Below, piece by piece: positions 28,176 through 41,407 of a stretch of DNA of 64,000 bases (position 1 is the first letter of the stretch; each line of letters begins with the position of its first letter). The DNA is taken from NCBI RefSeq assembly GCF_037975245.1, contig NC_092568.1, positions 29,045,501-29,109,500 of the forward strand. Direction: 5' to 3'. Source of the DNA: Apostichopus japonicus (Eukaryota; Echinodermata; Holothuroidea; Aspidochirotida; Stichopodidae). Below the pieces are notes generated by a model. The model made no database searches, was not told the origin of the DNA, and saw nothing but the letters and a program-made list of their open reading frames with translations. Both the position numbers and the translations under genes were made by a program.

Positions 28176-30612
28176 TTTGGTTTATATTATGATTGGTTTG
28201 TCGGCAACGTTCGATTTAGCGTTTGTGGATAGCAGATATACGTCTTACTGTAGGTAGCCCAGGTCAACTATATATTTATATGTATATATATATATATGTG
28301 AGTACCGGTACTTGAAAATTGTTAGCCAAGTTATGAAAGGAACCCTGATTTAATATCTGTATGTGGGAGTAAAGATGGCTTTATGCATACTAGAAGTGCT
28401 ACTAAAAACCAGAATGGTTGTGGACTGGTTTATTTTATGTCACTTGACAAACAAACAAGTGACTATACGAACAAATCACCGATCATGCATATATAAGTAA
28501 ATATCTTTCGATATACTCGCTATTGGAGTCTCCTTAATGTTGCACACTTTATACTTTGACTTCATTTGGAGAAAGCTATACGGGGTTAAAATTTGTGTAA
28601 AAATTGATGGGTACCAAAAGTTATGACGTAACGTGGTTATCATTGGTAGCAAGAACGGTGTATTATGCTGTAGGCCTATATCAGCTCCCTGCATGTGTAC
28701 TATATCACAAGTGTTAACACAGAAGGGAAAAGAACTAATATTTATGATACTGAATCGTACAGGTATAGGATACCGGCCATTATATTACTCCGTGATTCTC
28801 TAATTGGACTGATGCAAGAATTGCATGAGCGTTTTGAATTCAAATGTAAAAATCGTAGTCATAATAATCTTACATAAAGAGAGAAAAGAGCATTACATCA
28901 TATTATTATTAGTGAAAGTACATTCTGCCGATACGCAAATCTACTGGGTCATCGCACATAACGTCCTTGCAGACCGGGGAACGCAATAACATGGGCTACG
29001 GGGTGGGGCGGGGAGGGGTGCATGTGGGAAGAATTTCCCAACATTTTCCCTTCACCTTCCCAGTTGCAACCACCCCAACCAGATCTGGTACTTATCCAAA
29101 ATTTGCGTCTAAGTTATCTTACTTGTAGAAAAATTTCTGAAGGGGAAGGTTCACCCCTCTCCTTAGACCCCTCCCCCTTATCAGTGTTTTATTTTTCCCC
29201 AAATATACCGTACCCTCTAGTTTTGCCCACCAGATTGCTTAGGCTGGTGCCGCCACTGAAAAAAAGGTTGACTGGGGTGAGCCTTTAAAGGCATTGAAGA
29301 CTCGCCCAAACCGCGTGCCGCCCTCTGAAAAAAAGGTAACTTTCCGTTGCTTGCAAGTTAAGTTTTTTCTTGTCGCTACAAAATGCAGACAGTAATGAAA
29401 CGTGATACCTTGTTATCTTTTATCTGGGATGTCCATCGCTGCTATGTACACTGTGTTGTGGGTTTTGACGTAGCTGCATGTATTGACTGTATACTAGTGT
29501 CTAATTACCGACGGTAGCAAGCTGTGTGTGTATTTTCTGGGATCGATGGTGGTGTCTAACACTTCTGTTTTACCTCATTCGTAACTAGGTAAGATTACCG
29601 GAATCAGACGTTTGTTTGTGCGCGAGTTTTCACTCCATTTAAAGTAACGTGTGTGTGAGCATGTGCGTGTTTAAAAAACACCTGCATGTGTATGTTTGAG
29701 AACAAACGAGTGTGTCACGCAGTCCTCCTAAACCGTAAGGTAAGTTGATTTCAAACTTGTGTGTATATGCTTGAGATGTAGTGCCTCTAAAGGTATGACG
29801 TCATAGGATCAGAGGTCAGGATTCAAATGTTGACAATCAGCAATTTGACCATTATGCGCGTATGAAAATGACACAAAGGCCGAAACAGTTCAAACTTACT
29901 AGGGACATCAGACTCTGCAAGTTAACAATGCATTAAATAATGGAAACACTAAAGGTCACGTGATCGAAGGAAGTCAAATGTCAAATTTATGGGGGAAAAG
30001 CGTTTCTCAGCCTTCCCCTTAGCCGTAAACCTGAAAACTTCAGCGTGTTCACATAGTTCGTGGTGTCTGATAGCCAAAGATGGAGCACAACGAAAAGTCA
30101 GAAAGAGGAATAATTACCCCTATAGTTCCATCTGTGGAATTTATCTCCGAGCACTAAAGGTGTCCAGGTACCCGGCGAAGCCGTGTGAAGCTGGACTATA
30201 CCCATCCATACTGATACAGTAAAGTCCAATTTGAGTGAGAGTGCACAGCCTTTAAAGCTAACAATATGCGCTAGCAAACTCGGAATGAGAACGAAATCAG
30301 TTCGTATAGGTCGAGAGAACAAAAAGCTGTGCTACGAAACAGGAATACTTGTATTGTAGTTCGGCCCTTTCCTTTGCTAAGTTACTGCCAAAGACTATGT
30401 CGTCGAAAGCGCACGCATGTATATATTTTCGTTGCGAATGAGCCGCTTTATTATCGTTAGGTATGACTGTTATATTATTATTAGAGTCCCTAAAGTACGA
30501 CCAGAACCGTACCGTTCTGGGAATGTCACTTTTTGATATTTGGAATATTGCTTTAAAGGACAACTGGTCACAGTAGCCTAAAACTATTTTCTCCATGACA
30601 ACGCGCCTCATT
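28176..30612. other. Intergenic, 5' side of the carrier gene
   Basis: No exon could be supported. 29120-29258 resembles the right part of the hAT-type element at 39885 (CCTTAGACCCCTCCCCC motif, ending GTGCCGCCACTG), but the matching left end is missing, so it is a truncated fragment. The rest is unremarkable. Confidence 0.4.
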
Positions 30613-30616
30613 GAAG

Positions 30617-30657
30617 GTAGCAGCCACTAAGAGCAGACACTAACAGCAGCCACTAAG
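30617..30657 (+). repeat. Left outer inverted repeat of the 20-kb locus
   Basis: Built from 13-bp subrepeats (CAGCCACTAAGAG-type, three copies). It matches 50873-50913 in reverse complement with a few mismatches. A weaker match (TTGAA, then CCT further out) extends a few bases beyond on both sides. Confidence 0.75.
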
Positions 30658-30769
30658 AAAAAAAGGACAGTAAGACATGACACACAGTACTACAACTGCG
30701 GTCGTGTGTGTTTGTTATAACCAGTGTTACCAGCGACAGTTGACGAAAAAACGCTAGATTGGCGAAAAT

Positions 30770-33700
30770 ATAACCCCAAACGCGCTGTATATACTTAATG
30801 TGTAATGATCAGAAAAATGTTAATTTTTTTCAAATTCGATTAACTTTAGTTATGGAGCCTACTAGTATGTCCGGTTAGCACCATATTAAAGTAGACAGGT
30901 TCATCTTTCACGTGGTATACCTCTACTATCGGTAACAAAAATGATTTCTTGACCAAAAGTGGCCTTAAAAATTTTAACCCCGATACGGACATCACTGAAC
31001 GCGCTGTATCTAAGGTGTAATGATCTAAAAAATTATTTTTTCCCTTCAAAATCGATTAACTTTAGTTATGGAGCCTACTAGGATGTCCGGTTAGCACCAC
31101 ATTAAAGTACAACGGTACTTCTTTCACGTGGTATACCTCTACCATCGGTAACAAAAATGATTTCTTGACCAAATATGGCCTTAAAGTTTTAACCCCGATC
31201 CGGATATCTCTAAACGCGCTGTATATACGTAATGTGTAATGATCATAAAAATGGTTAATTTTTTTTTTTTCAAAATCGATTTACTTTAGTTATGGAGCCT
31301 ACTGGCATGTCCGGTTAGCACCACATTAAAGTAGAAATGTTCCTCTTTCACGTGGTATACCTCTACTATCGGTAACAAAAATGATTTCTTGACCAAAAGT
31401 GACCTTGAAGTTTTAACCCCGATACGGATATCTCTAAACGCGCTGTACATCTGAGGTGTAATGATCCAAAAAATTATTTTTTTTCTTTCTTCAAAATCCA
31501 TTAACTTTAGTTATGGAGCCTACTAGGATGTCCGGTTAGCACCACATTAAAGTAGAAAGGTTCCTCTTTTACGTGGTATACCTCTACTATCGGTAACAAA
31601 AATGATTTCTTGACCAAAAGTGACCTTGAAGTTTTAACCCCGATACGGACATCTCTAAACGCGCTGTATATATACGTTATGTGTAATGATCCGAAAAATT
31701 TATGATTTTTATTTTTTTCAAAATCGATTAACTTTAGTTATGGAGCCTACTAGGATGTCCGGTTAGCACCACATTGAAGTAGACAGGTTCATCTTCCACG
31801 TGTCATACCTCTACTATCGGTAACAAAACTGATTTTTTGACCAAAAATGGCCTTAAAGTTTTAACCCCGATCCGGACATCTCTAAACGCGCTGTATATAC
31901 GTAATGTGTAATGATCAGAAAAATGGTTAATTTTTATTTTTTCAAAATCGATTAACTTTAGTTATGGAGCCTACTAGGATGTCCGGTTAGCACCACATTA
32001 AAGTAGAAAGGTTCCTCTTTTACGTGGTATACCTCTACTATCGGTAACAAAAATGATTTCTTGACCAAAAGTGACCTTGAAGTTTTAACCCCGATACGGA
32101 TATCTCTAAACGCGCTGTACATCTGAGGTGTAATGATCCAAAAAATGATTTTTTTTCTTTCTTCAAAATCCATTAACTTTAGTTATGGAGCCTACTAGGA
32201 TGTCCGGTTAGCACCACATTAAAGTAGAAAGGTTCCTCTTTTACGTGGTATACCTCTACTATCGGTAACAAAAATGATTTCTTGACCAAAAGTGACCTTG
32301 AAGTTTTAACCCCGATACGGACATCTCTAAACGCGCTGTATATATACGTTATGTGTAATGATCAGAAAAATTTATGATTTTTATTTTTTTCAAAATCGAT
32401 TAACTTTAGTTATGGAGCCTACTAGGATGTCCGGTTAGCACCACATTGAAGTAGACAGGTCCATCTTCCACGTGATATACCTCTACTATCGGTAACAAAA
32501 ATGATTTTTTGACCAAAAATGGCCTTAAAGTTTTAACCCCGATACGGACATCTCTAAACGCGCTGTATAATGTGTAATGATCAGAAAAATGTTAATTTTT
32601 ATTTTTTCAAAATCGATTAACTTTAGTTATGGAGCCTACTAGTATGTCCGGTTAGCACCACATTAAAGTAGAAAGGTTCCTCTTTTACGTGGTATATCTC
32701 TACTATCGGTAACAAAAATGATTTCTTGACCAAAAATGGCCTTAAAGTTTTAACCCCGATCCGGACATCTCTAAACGCGCTGTATATACGTAATGTGTAA
32801 TGATCAGAAAAATGGTTAATTTTTATTTTTTCAAAATCGATTAACTTTAGTTATGGAGCCTACTAGTATGTCCGGTTAGCACCATATTAAAGTAGACAGG
32901 TTCATCTTTCACGTGGTATACCTCTACTATCGGTAACAAAAATGATTTCTTGACCAAAAGTGGCCTTAAAAATTTTAACCCCGATACGGACATCACTGAA
33001 CGCGCTGTATCTAAGGTGTAATGATCTAAAAAAATTATTTTTTCCCTTCAAAATCGATTTACTTTAGTTATGGAGCCTACTGGCATGTCCGGTTAGCACC
33101 ACATTAAAGTAGAAATGTTCCTCTTTCACGTGGTATACCTCTACTATCGGTAACAAAAATGATTTCTTGACCAAAAGTGACCTTGAAGTTTTAACCCCGA
33201 TACGGATATCTCTAAACGCGCTGTACATCTGAGGTGTAATGATCCAAAAAATTATTTTTTTTCTTTCTTCAAAATCCATTAACTTTAGTTATGGAGCCTA
33301 CTAGGATGTCCGGTTAGCACCACATTAAAGTAGAAAGGTTCCTCTTTTACGTGGTATACCTCTACTATCGGTAACAAAAATGATTTCTTGACCAAAAGTG
33401 ACCTTGAAATTTTAACCCCGATCCGGACATCTCTAAACGCGCTGTATATATACGTTATGTGTAATGATCAGAAAAATTTATGAGTTTTATTTTTTTCAAA
33501 ATCGATTAACTTTAGTTATGGAGCCTACTAGGATGTCCGGTTAGCACCACATTGAAGTAGACAGGTTCATCTTCCACGTGATATACCTCTACTATCGGTA
33601 ACAAAACTGATTTCTTGACCAAAAATGGCCTTAAAGTTTTAACCCCGATACGGACATCTCTAAACGCGCTGTATATACGTAATGTGTAATGATCAGAAAA

Positions 33701-36700
33701 ATGGTTAATTTTTATTTTTTCAAAATCGATTAACTTTAGTTATGGAGCCTACTAGGATGTCCGGTTAGCACCACATTAAAGTAGAAAGGTTCCTCTTTTA
33801 CGTGGTATACCTCTACTATCGGTAACAAAAATGATTTCTTGACCAAAAGTGACCTTGAAGTTTAAACCCCGATACGGACATCTCTAAACGCGCTGTATAT
33901 ACGTTATGTGTAATGATCAGAAAAATTTATGACTTTTATTTTTTTCAAATTCGATTAACTTTAGTTATGGAGCCTACTAGGATGTCCGGTTAGCACCACA
34001 TTAAAGTAGGAAGGTTCATCTTTCACGTGGTATACCTCTACTATCGGTAACAAAAATGACTTCTTGACCAAAAATGGCCTTAAAGTTTTAACCCCGATAC
34101 GGACATCTCTAAACGCGCTGTATATACGTAGTGTGTAATGATCAGAAAAATGGTTAATTTTTATTTTTTCAAAATCGGTTAACTTTAGTTATGGAGCCTA
34201 CTGGCATGTCCGGTTAGCACCACATTAAAGTAGAAAGGTTCATCTTTCACGTGATATACCTCTACTATCGGTGACAAAAATGATTTCTTGACCAAAAGTG
34301 ACCTTGAAGTTTTAACCCCGATACAGACCCTTCTCTAAACGCGCTGTATATACGTTATGTGTAATAATCAGAAAAATTTATGATTTTTATTTTTTTCAAA
34401 ATCGATTAACTTTAGTTATGGAGCCTACTAGGATGTCCGAATAGGACCACATTAAAGTAGAAAGGTTCATCTTCCACGTGATATACCTCTACTATCGGTA
34501 ACAAAAATGATTTCTTGACCAAAAGTGGCCTTAAAGTTTTAACCCCGATACGGACATCTCTAAACGCGCTGTATATGTGTGTAATGATCAAGAAAATGGT
34601 TAATTTTTATTTTTTCAAAATCGATTAACTTTAGTTATGGAGCCTACTGGCATGTCCGAATAGGACCACATTAAAGTAGGAAGGTTCATCTTTCACGTGG
34701 TATACCTCTACTATCGGTAACAAAAATGACTTCTTGACCAAAAATGGCCTTAAAGTTTTAATCCCGATACGGACATCTCTAAACACGCTGTATATACGTA
34801 ATGTGTAATGATAAGAAAAATGGTTAATTTTTATTTTTTCAAAATCGATTAACTTTAGTTATGGAGCCTACTGGCATGTCCAAATAGGACCACATTAAAG
34901 TAGACAGGTTCATCTTTCACGTGATGTACCTCTACTATCGGTAACAAAAATGATTTCTTGACCAAAAGTGGCCTTAAAGTTTTAACCCCGATACGGATAT
35001 CTCTAAACGCGCTGTACATCTGAGGTGTAATGATCCAAAAAATTATTTTTTTTCTTTCTTCAAAATCCATTAACTTTAGTTATGGAGCCTACTAGGATGT
35101 CCGGTTAGCACCACATTAAAGTAGAAAGGTTCCTCTTTTACGTGGTATACCTCTACTATCGGTAACAAAAATGATTTCTTGACCAAAAGTGACCTTGAAA
35201 TTTTAACCCCGATCCGGACATCTCTAAACGCGCTGTATATATACGTTATGTGTAATGATCAGAAAAATTTATGAGTTTTATTTTTTTCAAAATCGATTAA
35301 CTTTAGTTATGGAGCCTACTAGGATGTCCGGTTAGCACCACATTGAAGTAGACAGGTTCATCTTCCACGTGATATACCTCTACTATCGGTAACAAAACTG
35401 ATTTTTTGACCAAAAATGGCCTTAAAGTTTTAACCCCGATACGGACATCTCTAAACGCGCTGTATATACGTAATGTGTAATGATCAGAAAAATGGTTAAT
35501 TTTTATTTTTTCAAAATCGATTAACTTTAGTTATGGAGCCTACTAGGATGTCCGGTTAGCACCACATTAAAGTAGAAAGGTTCCTCTTTTACGTGGTATA
35601 CCTCTACTATCGGTAACAAAAATGATTTCTTGACCAAAAGTGACCTTGAAGTTTAAACCCCGATACGGACATCTCTAAACGCGCTGTATATACGTTATGT
35701 GTAATGATCAGAAAAATTTATGACTTTTATTTTTTTCAAATTCGATTAACTTTAGTTATGGAGCCTACTAGGATGTCCGGTTAGCACCACATTAAAGTAG
35801 GAAGGTTCATCTTTCACGTGGTATACCTCTACTATCGGTAACAAAAATGACTTCTTGACCAAAAATGGCCTTAAAGTTTTAACCCCGATACGGACATCTC
35901 TAAACGCGCTGTATATACGTAGTGTGTAATGATCAGAAAAATGGTTAATTTTTATTTTTTCAAAATCGGTTAACTTTAGTTATGGAGCCTACTGGCATGT
36001 CCGGTTAGCACCACATTAAAGTAGAAAGGTTCATCTTTCACGTGATATACCTCTACTATCGGTGACAAAAATGATTTCTTGACCAAAAGTGACCTTGAAG
36101 TTTTAACCCCGATACAGACCCTTCTCTAAACGCGCTGTATATACGTTATGTGTAATAATCAGAAAAATTTATGATTTTTATTTTTTTCAAAATCGATTAA
36201 CTTTAGTTATGGAGCCTACTAGGATGTCCGAATAGGACCACATTAAAGTAGAAAGGTTCATCTTCCACGTGATATACCTCTACTATCGGTAACAAAAATG
36301 ATTTCTTGACCAAAAGTGGCCTTAAAGTTTTAACCCCGATACGGACATCTCTAAACGCGCTGTATATGTGTGTAATGATCAAGAAAATGGTTAATTTTTA
36401 TTTTTTCAAAATCGATTAACTTTAGTTATGGAGCCTACTGGCATGTCCGAATAGGACCACATTAAAGTAGGAAGGTTCATCTTTCACGTGGTATACCTCT
36501 ACTATCGGTAACAAAAATGACTTCTTGACCAAAAATGGCCTTAAAGTTTTAATCCCGATACGGACATCTCTAAACACGCTGTATATACGTAATGTGTAAT
36601 GATAAGAAAAATGGTTAATTTTTATTTTTTCAAAATCGATTAACTTTAGTTATGGAGCCTACTGGCATGTCCAAATAGGACCACATTAAAGTAGACAGGT

Positions 36701-37940
36701 TCATCTTTCACGTGATGTACCTCTACTATCGGTAACAAAAATGATTTCTTGACCAAAAGTGGCCTTAAAGTTTTAACCCCGATACGGACATCTCTAAACG
36801 CGCTGTATAACTAATGTGTAATGATCCAAAAAATGATTTTTTTTTCTTCAAAATCGATTAACTTTAGTTATGGAGCCTACTAGGATGTCCGAATAGGACC
36901 ACATTAAAGTAGAAAGGTTCCTCTTTCACGTGGTATACCTCTACTATCGGTAACAAAAATGATTTCTTGACCAAAAGTGGCCTTAAAATTTTAACCCCGA
37001 TACGGACATCTCTAAACGCGCTGTATATACGTAGTGTGTAATGATCAGAAAAATTGTTAATTTTTATTTTTTCAAAATCGATTAACTTTGGTTATGGAGC
37101 CTACTAGGATGTCCGAATAGGACCACATTAAAAAAGAAAGGTTCCTCTTTCACGTGGTATACCTCTACTATCGGTAACAAAAATGATTACTTGACCAAAA
37201 GTGGCCTTAAAATTTTAACCCCGATACGGACATCTCTAAACGCGCTGTATATACGTAGTGCGTAATGATCAGAAAAATGGTTAATTTTTATTTTTTTCAA
37301 AATCGATTAACTTTAGTTATGGAGCCTACTGGCATGTCCAAATAGGACCACATTAAAGTAGACAGGTTCATCTTTCACGTGATATACCTCTACTATCGGT
37401 AACAAAAATGATTTCTTGACCAAAAGTGGCCTTAAAGTTTTAACCCCGATACGGACATCTCTAAACGCGCTGTATAACTAATGTGTAATGATCCAAAAAA
37501 TGGTTAATTTTTATTTTTTCAAAATCGAATAACTTTAGTTATGGAGCCTACTAGGATGTCCGAATAGGACCACATTAAAGTAGACAGGTTCATCTTTCAC
37601 GTGGTTAACCTCTATTATCGGTAACAAAAATGATTTCTTGACCAAAAGTGACCTTAAAGTTTTAACCCCGATACAGACCCTTCTTTAAACGCGCTGTATA
37701 TACGTTATGTGTAATGATCAGAATTTCTTTTTTTTTTCAAAATCGATTAACTTTAGTTATGGAGCCTACTGGCACGTCCGGTTAGCACCACATTAAAGTA
37801 GAAAGGTTCCTCTTTCACGTGGTATACCTCTACTATCGGTAACAAAATGATTTCTTGACCAAAAGTGGCCTTAAAGTTTTAACCCTGATACGGACATCTC
37901 TAAACGCGCTGTATATACGTTATGTGTAATGATCCAAAAA
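30770..37940 (-). repeat. Left satellite array, 224-225-bp unit, ~32 copies
   Basis: Head-to-tail copies of a unit are recognised by GTTATGGAGCCTACT, TACCTCTACTATCGGTAAC and CTAAACGCGCTGTATA. Relative to the right array this is the reverse orientation. Units vary in two diagnostic places: GGTTAGCACCAC or GAATAGGACCAC, and GACATCTCTAAAC or GACCCTTCTCTAAAC. Many units contain the E-box-like palindrome CACGTG. A higher-order duplication of 1,791 bp (8 units) is nearly exact: 33199-34989 and 34990-36780. An open frame of about 70 codons per unit ends in a stop in each copy, so the array is not a long coding repeat. Confidence 0.96.
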
Positions 37941-38660
37941 ATGATTTATTCCTGTGTGGGCAATTGGGCCTTTGAGGTTGCTTCATGGGTCCCGTTACAG
38001 TTAAGATATGAAGTCGTTGGTATTTTTGGATACCGCAATGTCCAATAGGGCCAACACCTCTAAACGAATTATCCTGCTTTTTGTTAACATAATCAAATCA
38101 CGTGTGGGCCATGGGCCCTTGAGGCCATGGTAGAGGATAAATTTGTAGTCATAGGTTTTTCTTTTTTTAATACCCGACAACCTTATGGTCCAGCGCCAAT
38201 AAAAAGAAATCATACTGCTCTCTTTTCACATGATTAAATCATGTGTGGGCCACGGGCCCTTTCTGGCTACTGTATGGGTCCTGGTACATCATAAAGTTGT
38301 TGTTATTAGTATTTTTGGATACCCCATTTTCCAAAGGGTCCAATGCCACTTTAAGAATCACCCTGCTCTCATTTCACATAAATGAATCATATATGGCCCA
38401 CAGGCCTTTTTTGGTTGCTGCCTGCATGGGCCCATGTACATCATAAAGTTGCTGTAATTAGTATTTTGGGACACCCCAATGTTTAACTGGTGTACCGCAA
38501 AATGAATTATCCTTGTCTCTTTTCGCATGATTAATACCATTTTGATGGGCCCTTCTGCAGGGCCCGTCACAAGGTACGATTACTGTCATTGCTATGGTTC
38601 TAAAAGTATCTTACTATGAGTTTTATCCAGCGCTTTTGCCTTGCGTCTTTCACATGATTA
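37941..38660 (+). repeat. Inner repeat family, ~145-150-bp unit, about five degenerate copies
   Basis: Units start around TGTGGGCCA-GGGCC, continue through CATCATAAAGTTG and TATTTTTGGATACC, and end near TTTCACATGATTAAATCA. They are more diverged from one another than the 225-bp satellite units. The first two have inverted counterparts at 38956-39318. Confidence 0.75.
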
Positions 38661-38955
38661 AATCAACATTTGAGCCCCCTATTTTAATTGAAGGCACATT
38701 TAGACTACATACACGCACATTGTGTGGCACGGCAGCAACACATAACCTTGAATCCTGGTCATAAACGGACATAAGCTGCCCATTAAACCCTCTGTCTCTT
38801 TTCAAATCTTCTGGGTTCCCGGTCCAGTTGAGTATCGAATCGATGCAGACTGGGTTGAAAGTAAACGCGGGCCAAGTGCAGTGCAATGCAATAAACTAGG
38901 CTCACATCACTGCAAGATGCGAGCCATCATAATGACGTCACAGGTCGATTTACTG
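38661..38955. other. Spacer at the centre of the palindrome
   Basis: Non-repetitive sequence between the two inverted inner-repeat blocks. No gene is recognised. Confidence 0.5.
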
Positions 38956-39318
38956 CAAATTTATCCTCTACCATGGCCCAGACAACCTCAAGGGCCCATG
39001 GCCCACGCGTGATTTGATCATGTGCAAAGACACAAGGATTATTCTATAGTTGCATTGGACCCTTTATACATTGGAGAAACCAAAAAATACCATCTACGAC
39101 TTTTATCTGTACCGGGCCCCAGGCAACAGCCATAAAGTGCTCATGGCCCACACATGATTTGATTATGTTAACAAAATCAGGATAATTCTTTTAGAGGTGT
39201 TTGCCCTATTGGACATTGCGGTATCTAAAAATACCAACGACTTCATTTTTAACTGTAACGGGGCCCATGCAGCAACCTCAAAGGCCCAATTGCCCACACA
39301 GGAATTAACCAGTTTTTG
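38956..39318 (-). repeat. Inner repeat family, inverted copies
   Basis: Reverse-complement copies of the units at 37941-38150, with one extra unit inserted at about 39031-39150. The block ends in a 225-bp satellite fragment (GGATCATTACACATAACG at 39323-39340), mirroring the left junction at 37912-37940. Confidence 0.75.
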
Positions 39319-39529
39319 GATCATTACACATAACGTATATATATGTTGAATTTGACATGTTGATAGACGTAATGACATATTGGTATTTTGTCTCGATATG
39401 TTCATATGGAATTGTAACATGTTGATATCGAATTGGACATATATATTAACTTGGACACTCCACTTTCTTTTTCGACATTTATGGAACGTTTGGCTCTCCG
39501 TACTCTTCGACTGTCTTTGTGTTATGTTT

Positions 39530-39883
39530 TCACTTAGTTTTGTATGAACTGATCATCTGATCACTGTATCGTCTCTGTATTCCAATCAAGTCTTGGTAAT
39601 AAACAGAAAGTAATTCATCAATTCTTTTCATGTTGCGATCACTCAGCTGATTAGATTTAAGAACTTTCATTCTCGATTCAGCATGACCAATTGTTCGTGG
39701 TACCGAAACTTTACGAACGTTTCTGGTAATACTATTTATATCTACATCTATATTAGTATGTCGGTTCAAGTCACCGAGAAGTAACCCAGACCAAAAAGCA
39801 GATGACGGTAATAAAACAGTCTCCAATTCTTTCATAAGTACTGGAGAGTAAAATAGATTGGGATCATACATTTGTTCTTGCAT
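39530..39883 (-). pseudogene. C-terminal fragment of a transposon-like protein, disrupted
   Basis: The minus-strand frame has a strong protein-like composition: LLPSSAFWSGLLLGDLNRH, later GHAESRMKVLK, then an Arg/Lys/Tyr-rich tail and stop. A tryptophan plus LLGDLxRH followed by an E-x-x-x-K-x-x-K stretch recalls the C-termini of large transposon-encoded proteins in invertebrates; this is a resemblance from memory, not a verified match. The frame is cut by the hAT-type insertion. On the far side (40903 onward) it continues for only a few codons before a TAG that could be a splice acceptor (ACACTTAG). It is a broken gene in any case. Confidence 0.45.
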
Positions 39884-39884
39884 T

Positions 39885-40894
39885 CACTGGCGGATCCAAG
39901 GGGGGGGGGGCCAAGGGGGGCCATGCCCCCCCCCCCAAAGGTGAGCAAAAAAGTGTTTCCGAACATCCGCTAAATCGTATGATTGGAAATTTAAAAAATC
40001 GAGAGGAATAGCAGTGGTAGACTAGTCTAAACCTTTTCGTTTTCTGGTTTAAGATTAAATGCAGAGCTCTCAACTGACCCGCGATTCGCGGGAATTAGAC
40101 CCGCAGTCTAACACCCAAACCCGCTGACCCGCACAAGCGTCCGAAAAAACCGCATTGTAATTGTCAAGTATACATAAAAAAAATTGCATCGAATTTTGAC
40201 TTAGCAACCATCATTTCTTTAGCATTTAGCATAATAGAGTATAAAACCTCCTTTACAGCATCATTTGAACCTTTGAATTGGGGCGAGCAGCGAACATTTT
40301 CATGCCACGGGAAAGAATGAATTATCACCTACTATTCAATTTATTGATGTTACACAAAAAAAAATGTATATTTCTCGGAAAATGTTGGGTGACAAAAGCC
40401 TTTCTAAGTGCCACCATTTTACATGTAGGCATCACCAGGATTCAAACAAAATTCAATAGGGGAGGGGGACACCCCCTCCCCTTATACCCCTCCCCCAGGA
40501 CGGCGATTCGTGGCATGGACCAGCATTTGCCTTCTCAAGAGTTGGGAGCTATGTAAATGTATGAGCATGAGGATTTACAGTTTAACACCATTTTGCAGTT
40601 ACAGGCTGGTTGTAAGAAATTTATAATCTATGAGAAATAAAATTTCTTGAGAAAGATGATCCCAACTTTGTTTTATAAATATTTTAGAAAAATTACACCT
40701 GGGAAACATTTTTTTTAGAAGTAAATTAACATCACCATTGTACACTTTTGTCGCACCAAATTGCATCTGAGGGCATTCAGCAATAGAAAATTTTCCAAAG
40801 GGGAGGGGGGCACCAAATCCCCTTAGACCCCTCCCCCATATCACTCTAATGCCACTTTGGCCCCTCCCAAACAGAGGCCCTGGATCCGCCAGTG
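39885..40894. mobile_element. hAT-type element, GGCGGATCCA family, 1.0 kb
   Basis: Left end CACTGGCGGATCCA, right end TGGATCCGCCAGTG, exact inverted repeats. Flanking 8-mers CTTGCATT (39877-39884) and CTTGTATT (40895-40902) match at 7 of 8. G-runs and C-runs lie just inside the left end. CCTTATACCCCTCCCCC and CCTTAGACCCCTCCCCC motifs lie inside. No transposase is seen. It interrupts the protein fragment at 39530-39883. Confidence 0.9.
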
Positions 40895-41407
40895 CTTGTA
40901 TTTGATATGCTACTGGATGTAACTAAGTGTGAATATAGGGTTTGTCATGTCTCATAGAGAGTCTGTTTAACTTATAAGACGTTTTATTGTTGTGATAATA
41001 TTACAAATTATACTTTTACAAAGAGGTAATGAGAAGAGAGATTAATATCGTCAGTCATTCTTTAGAACCTCAAGAACATACTGCAGGATGATTCGTACTA
41101 GTTAACAAAAGTATCCGATCGTGTGTTAAATGTACAATGTATTCCACACAGACTTCATGTTGGTTATATGTGGTCTTATGGTACGATGTGAAGATTTTCT
41201 TGTCATGCCTCAAAAAGGTAAATGACTAACTTCTGTTGAAAGAAAATACAGTACGACGAAAAGTTATCAATTTTATTTGATTACATATTTTGTCTATATA
41301 GTCTGATATTTCGGTACAGGTGGAGCACAGAAGTAGATTTGATACAAACAGTAGCTATGGAGCTCAAATATTCAGTTTGTTCCGACAAGAAGGACAAAAT
41401 TGAATCA

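Larger units (their letters stand above)
39350..41407. mobile_element. ~2-kb insertion splitting the right arm
   Basis: The 225-bp satellite is recognisable up to about 39348 and resumes with a satellite-like fragment at about 41408 (ATCAAGAAATCAGTTTTGTTA). The sequence between is unrelated to either satellite. It carries a protein fragment at 39530-39883 and a hAT-type element at 39885-40894. I could not define its own terminal repeats, so its class is open. Confidence 0.5.

Noticed and set aside
40278-40844. Frames inside the 39885 hAT-type element
   Set aside because: Short, G/C-run-derived, and without any transposase motif.
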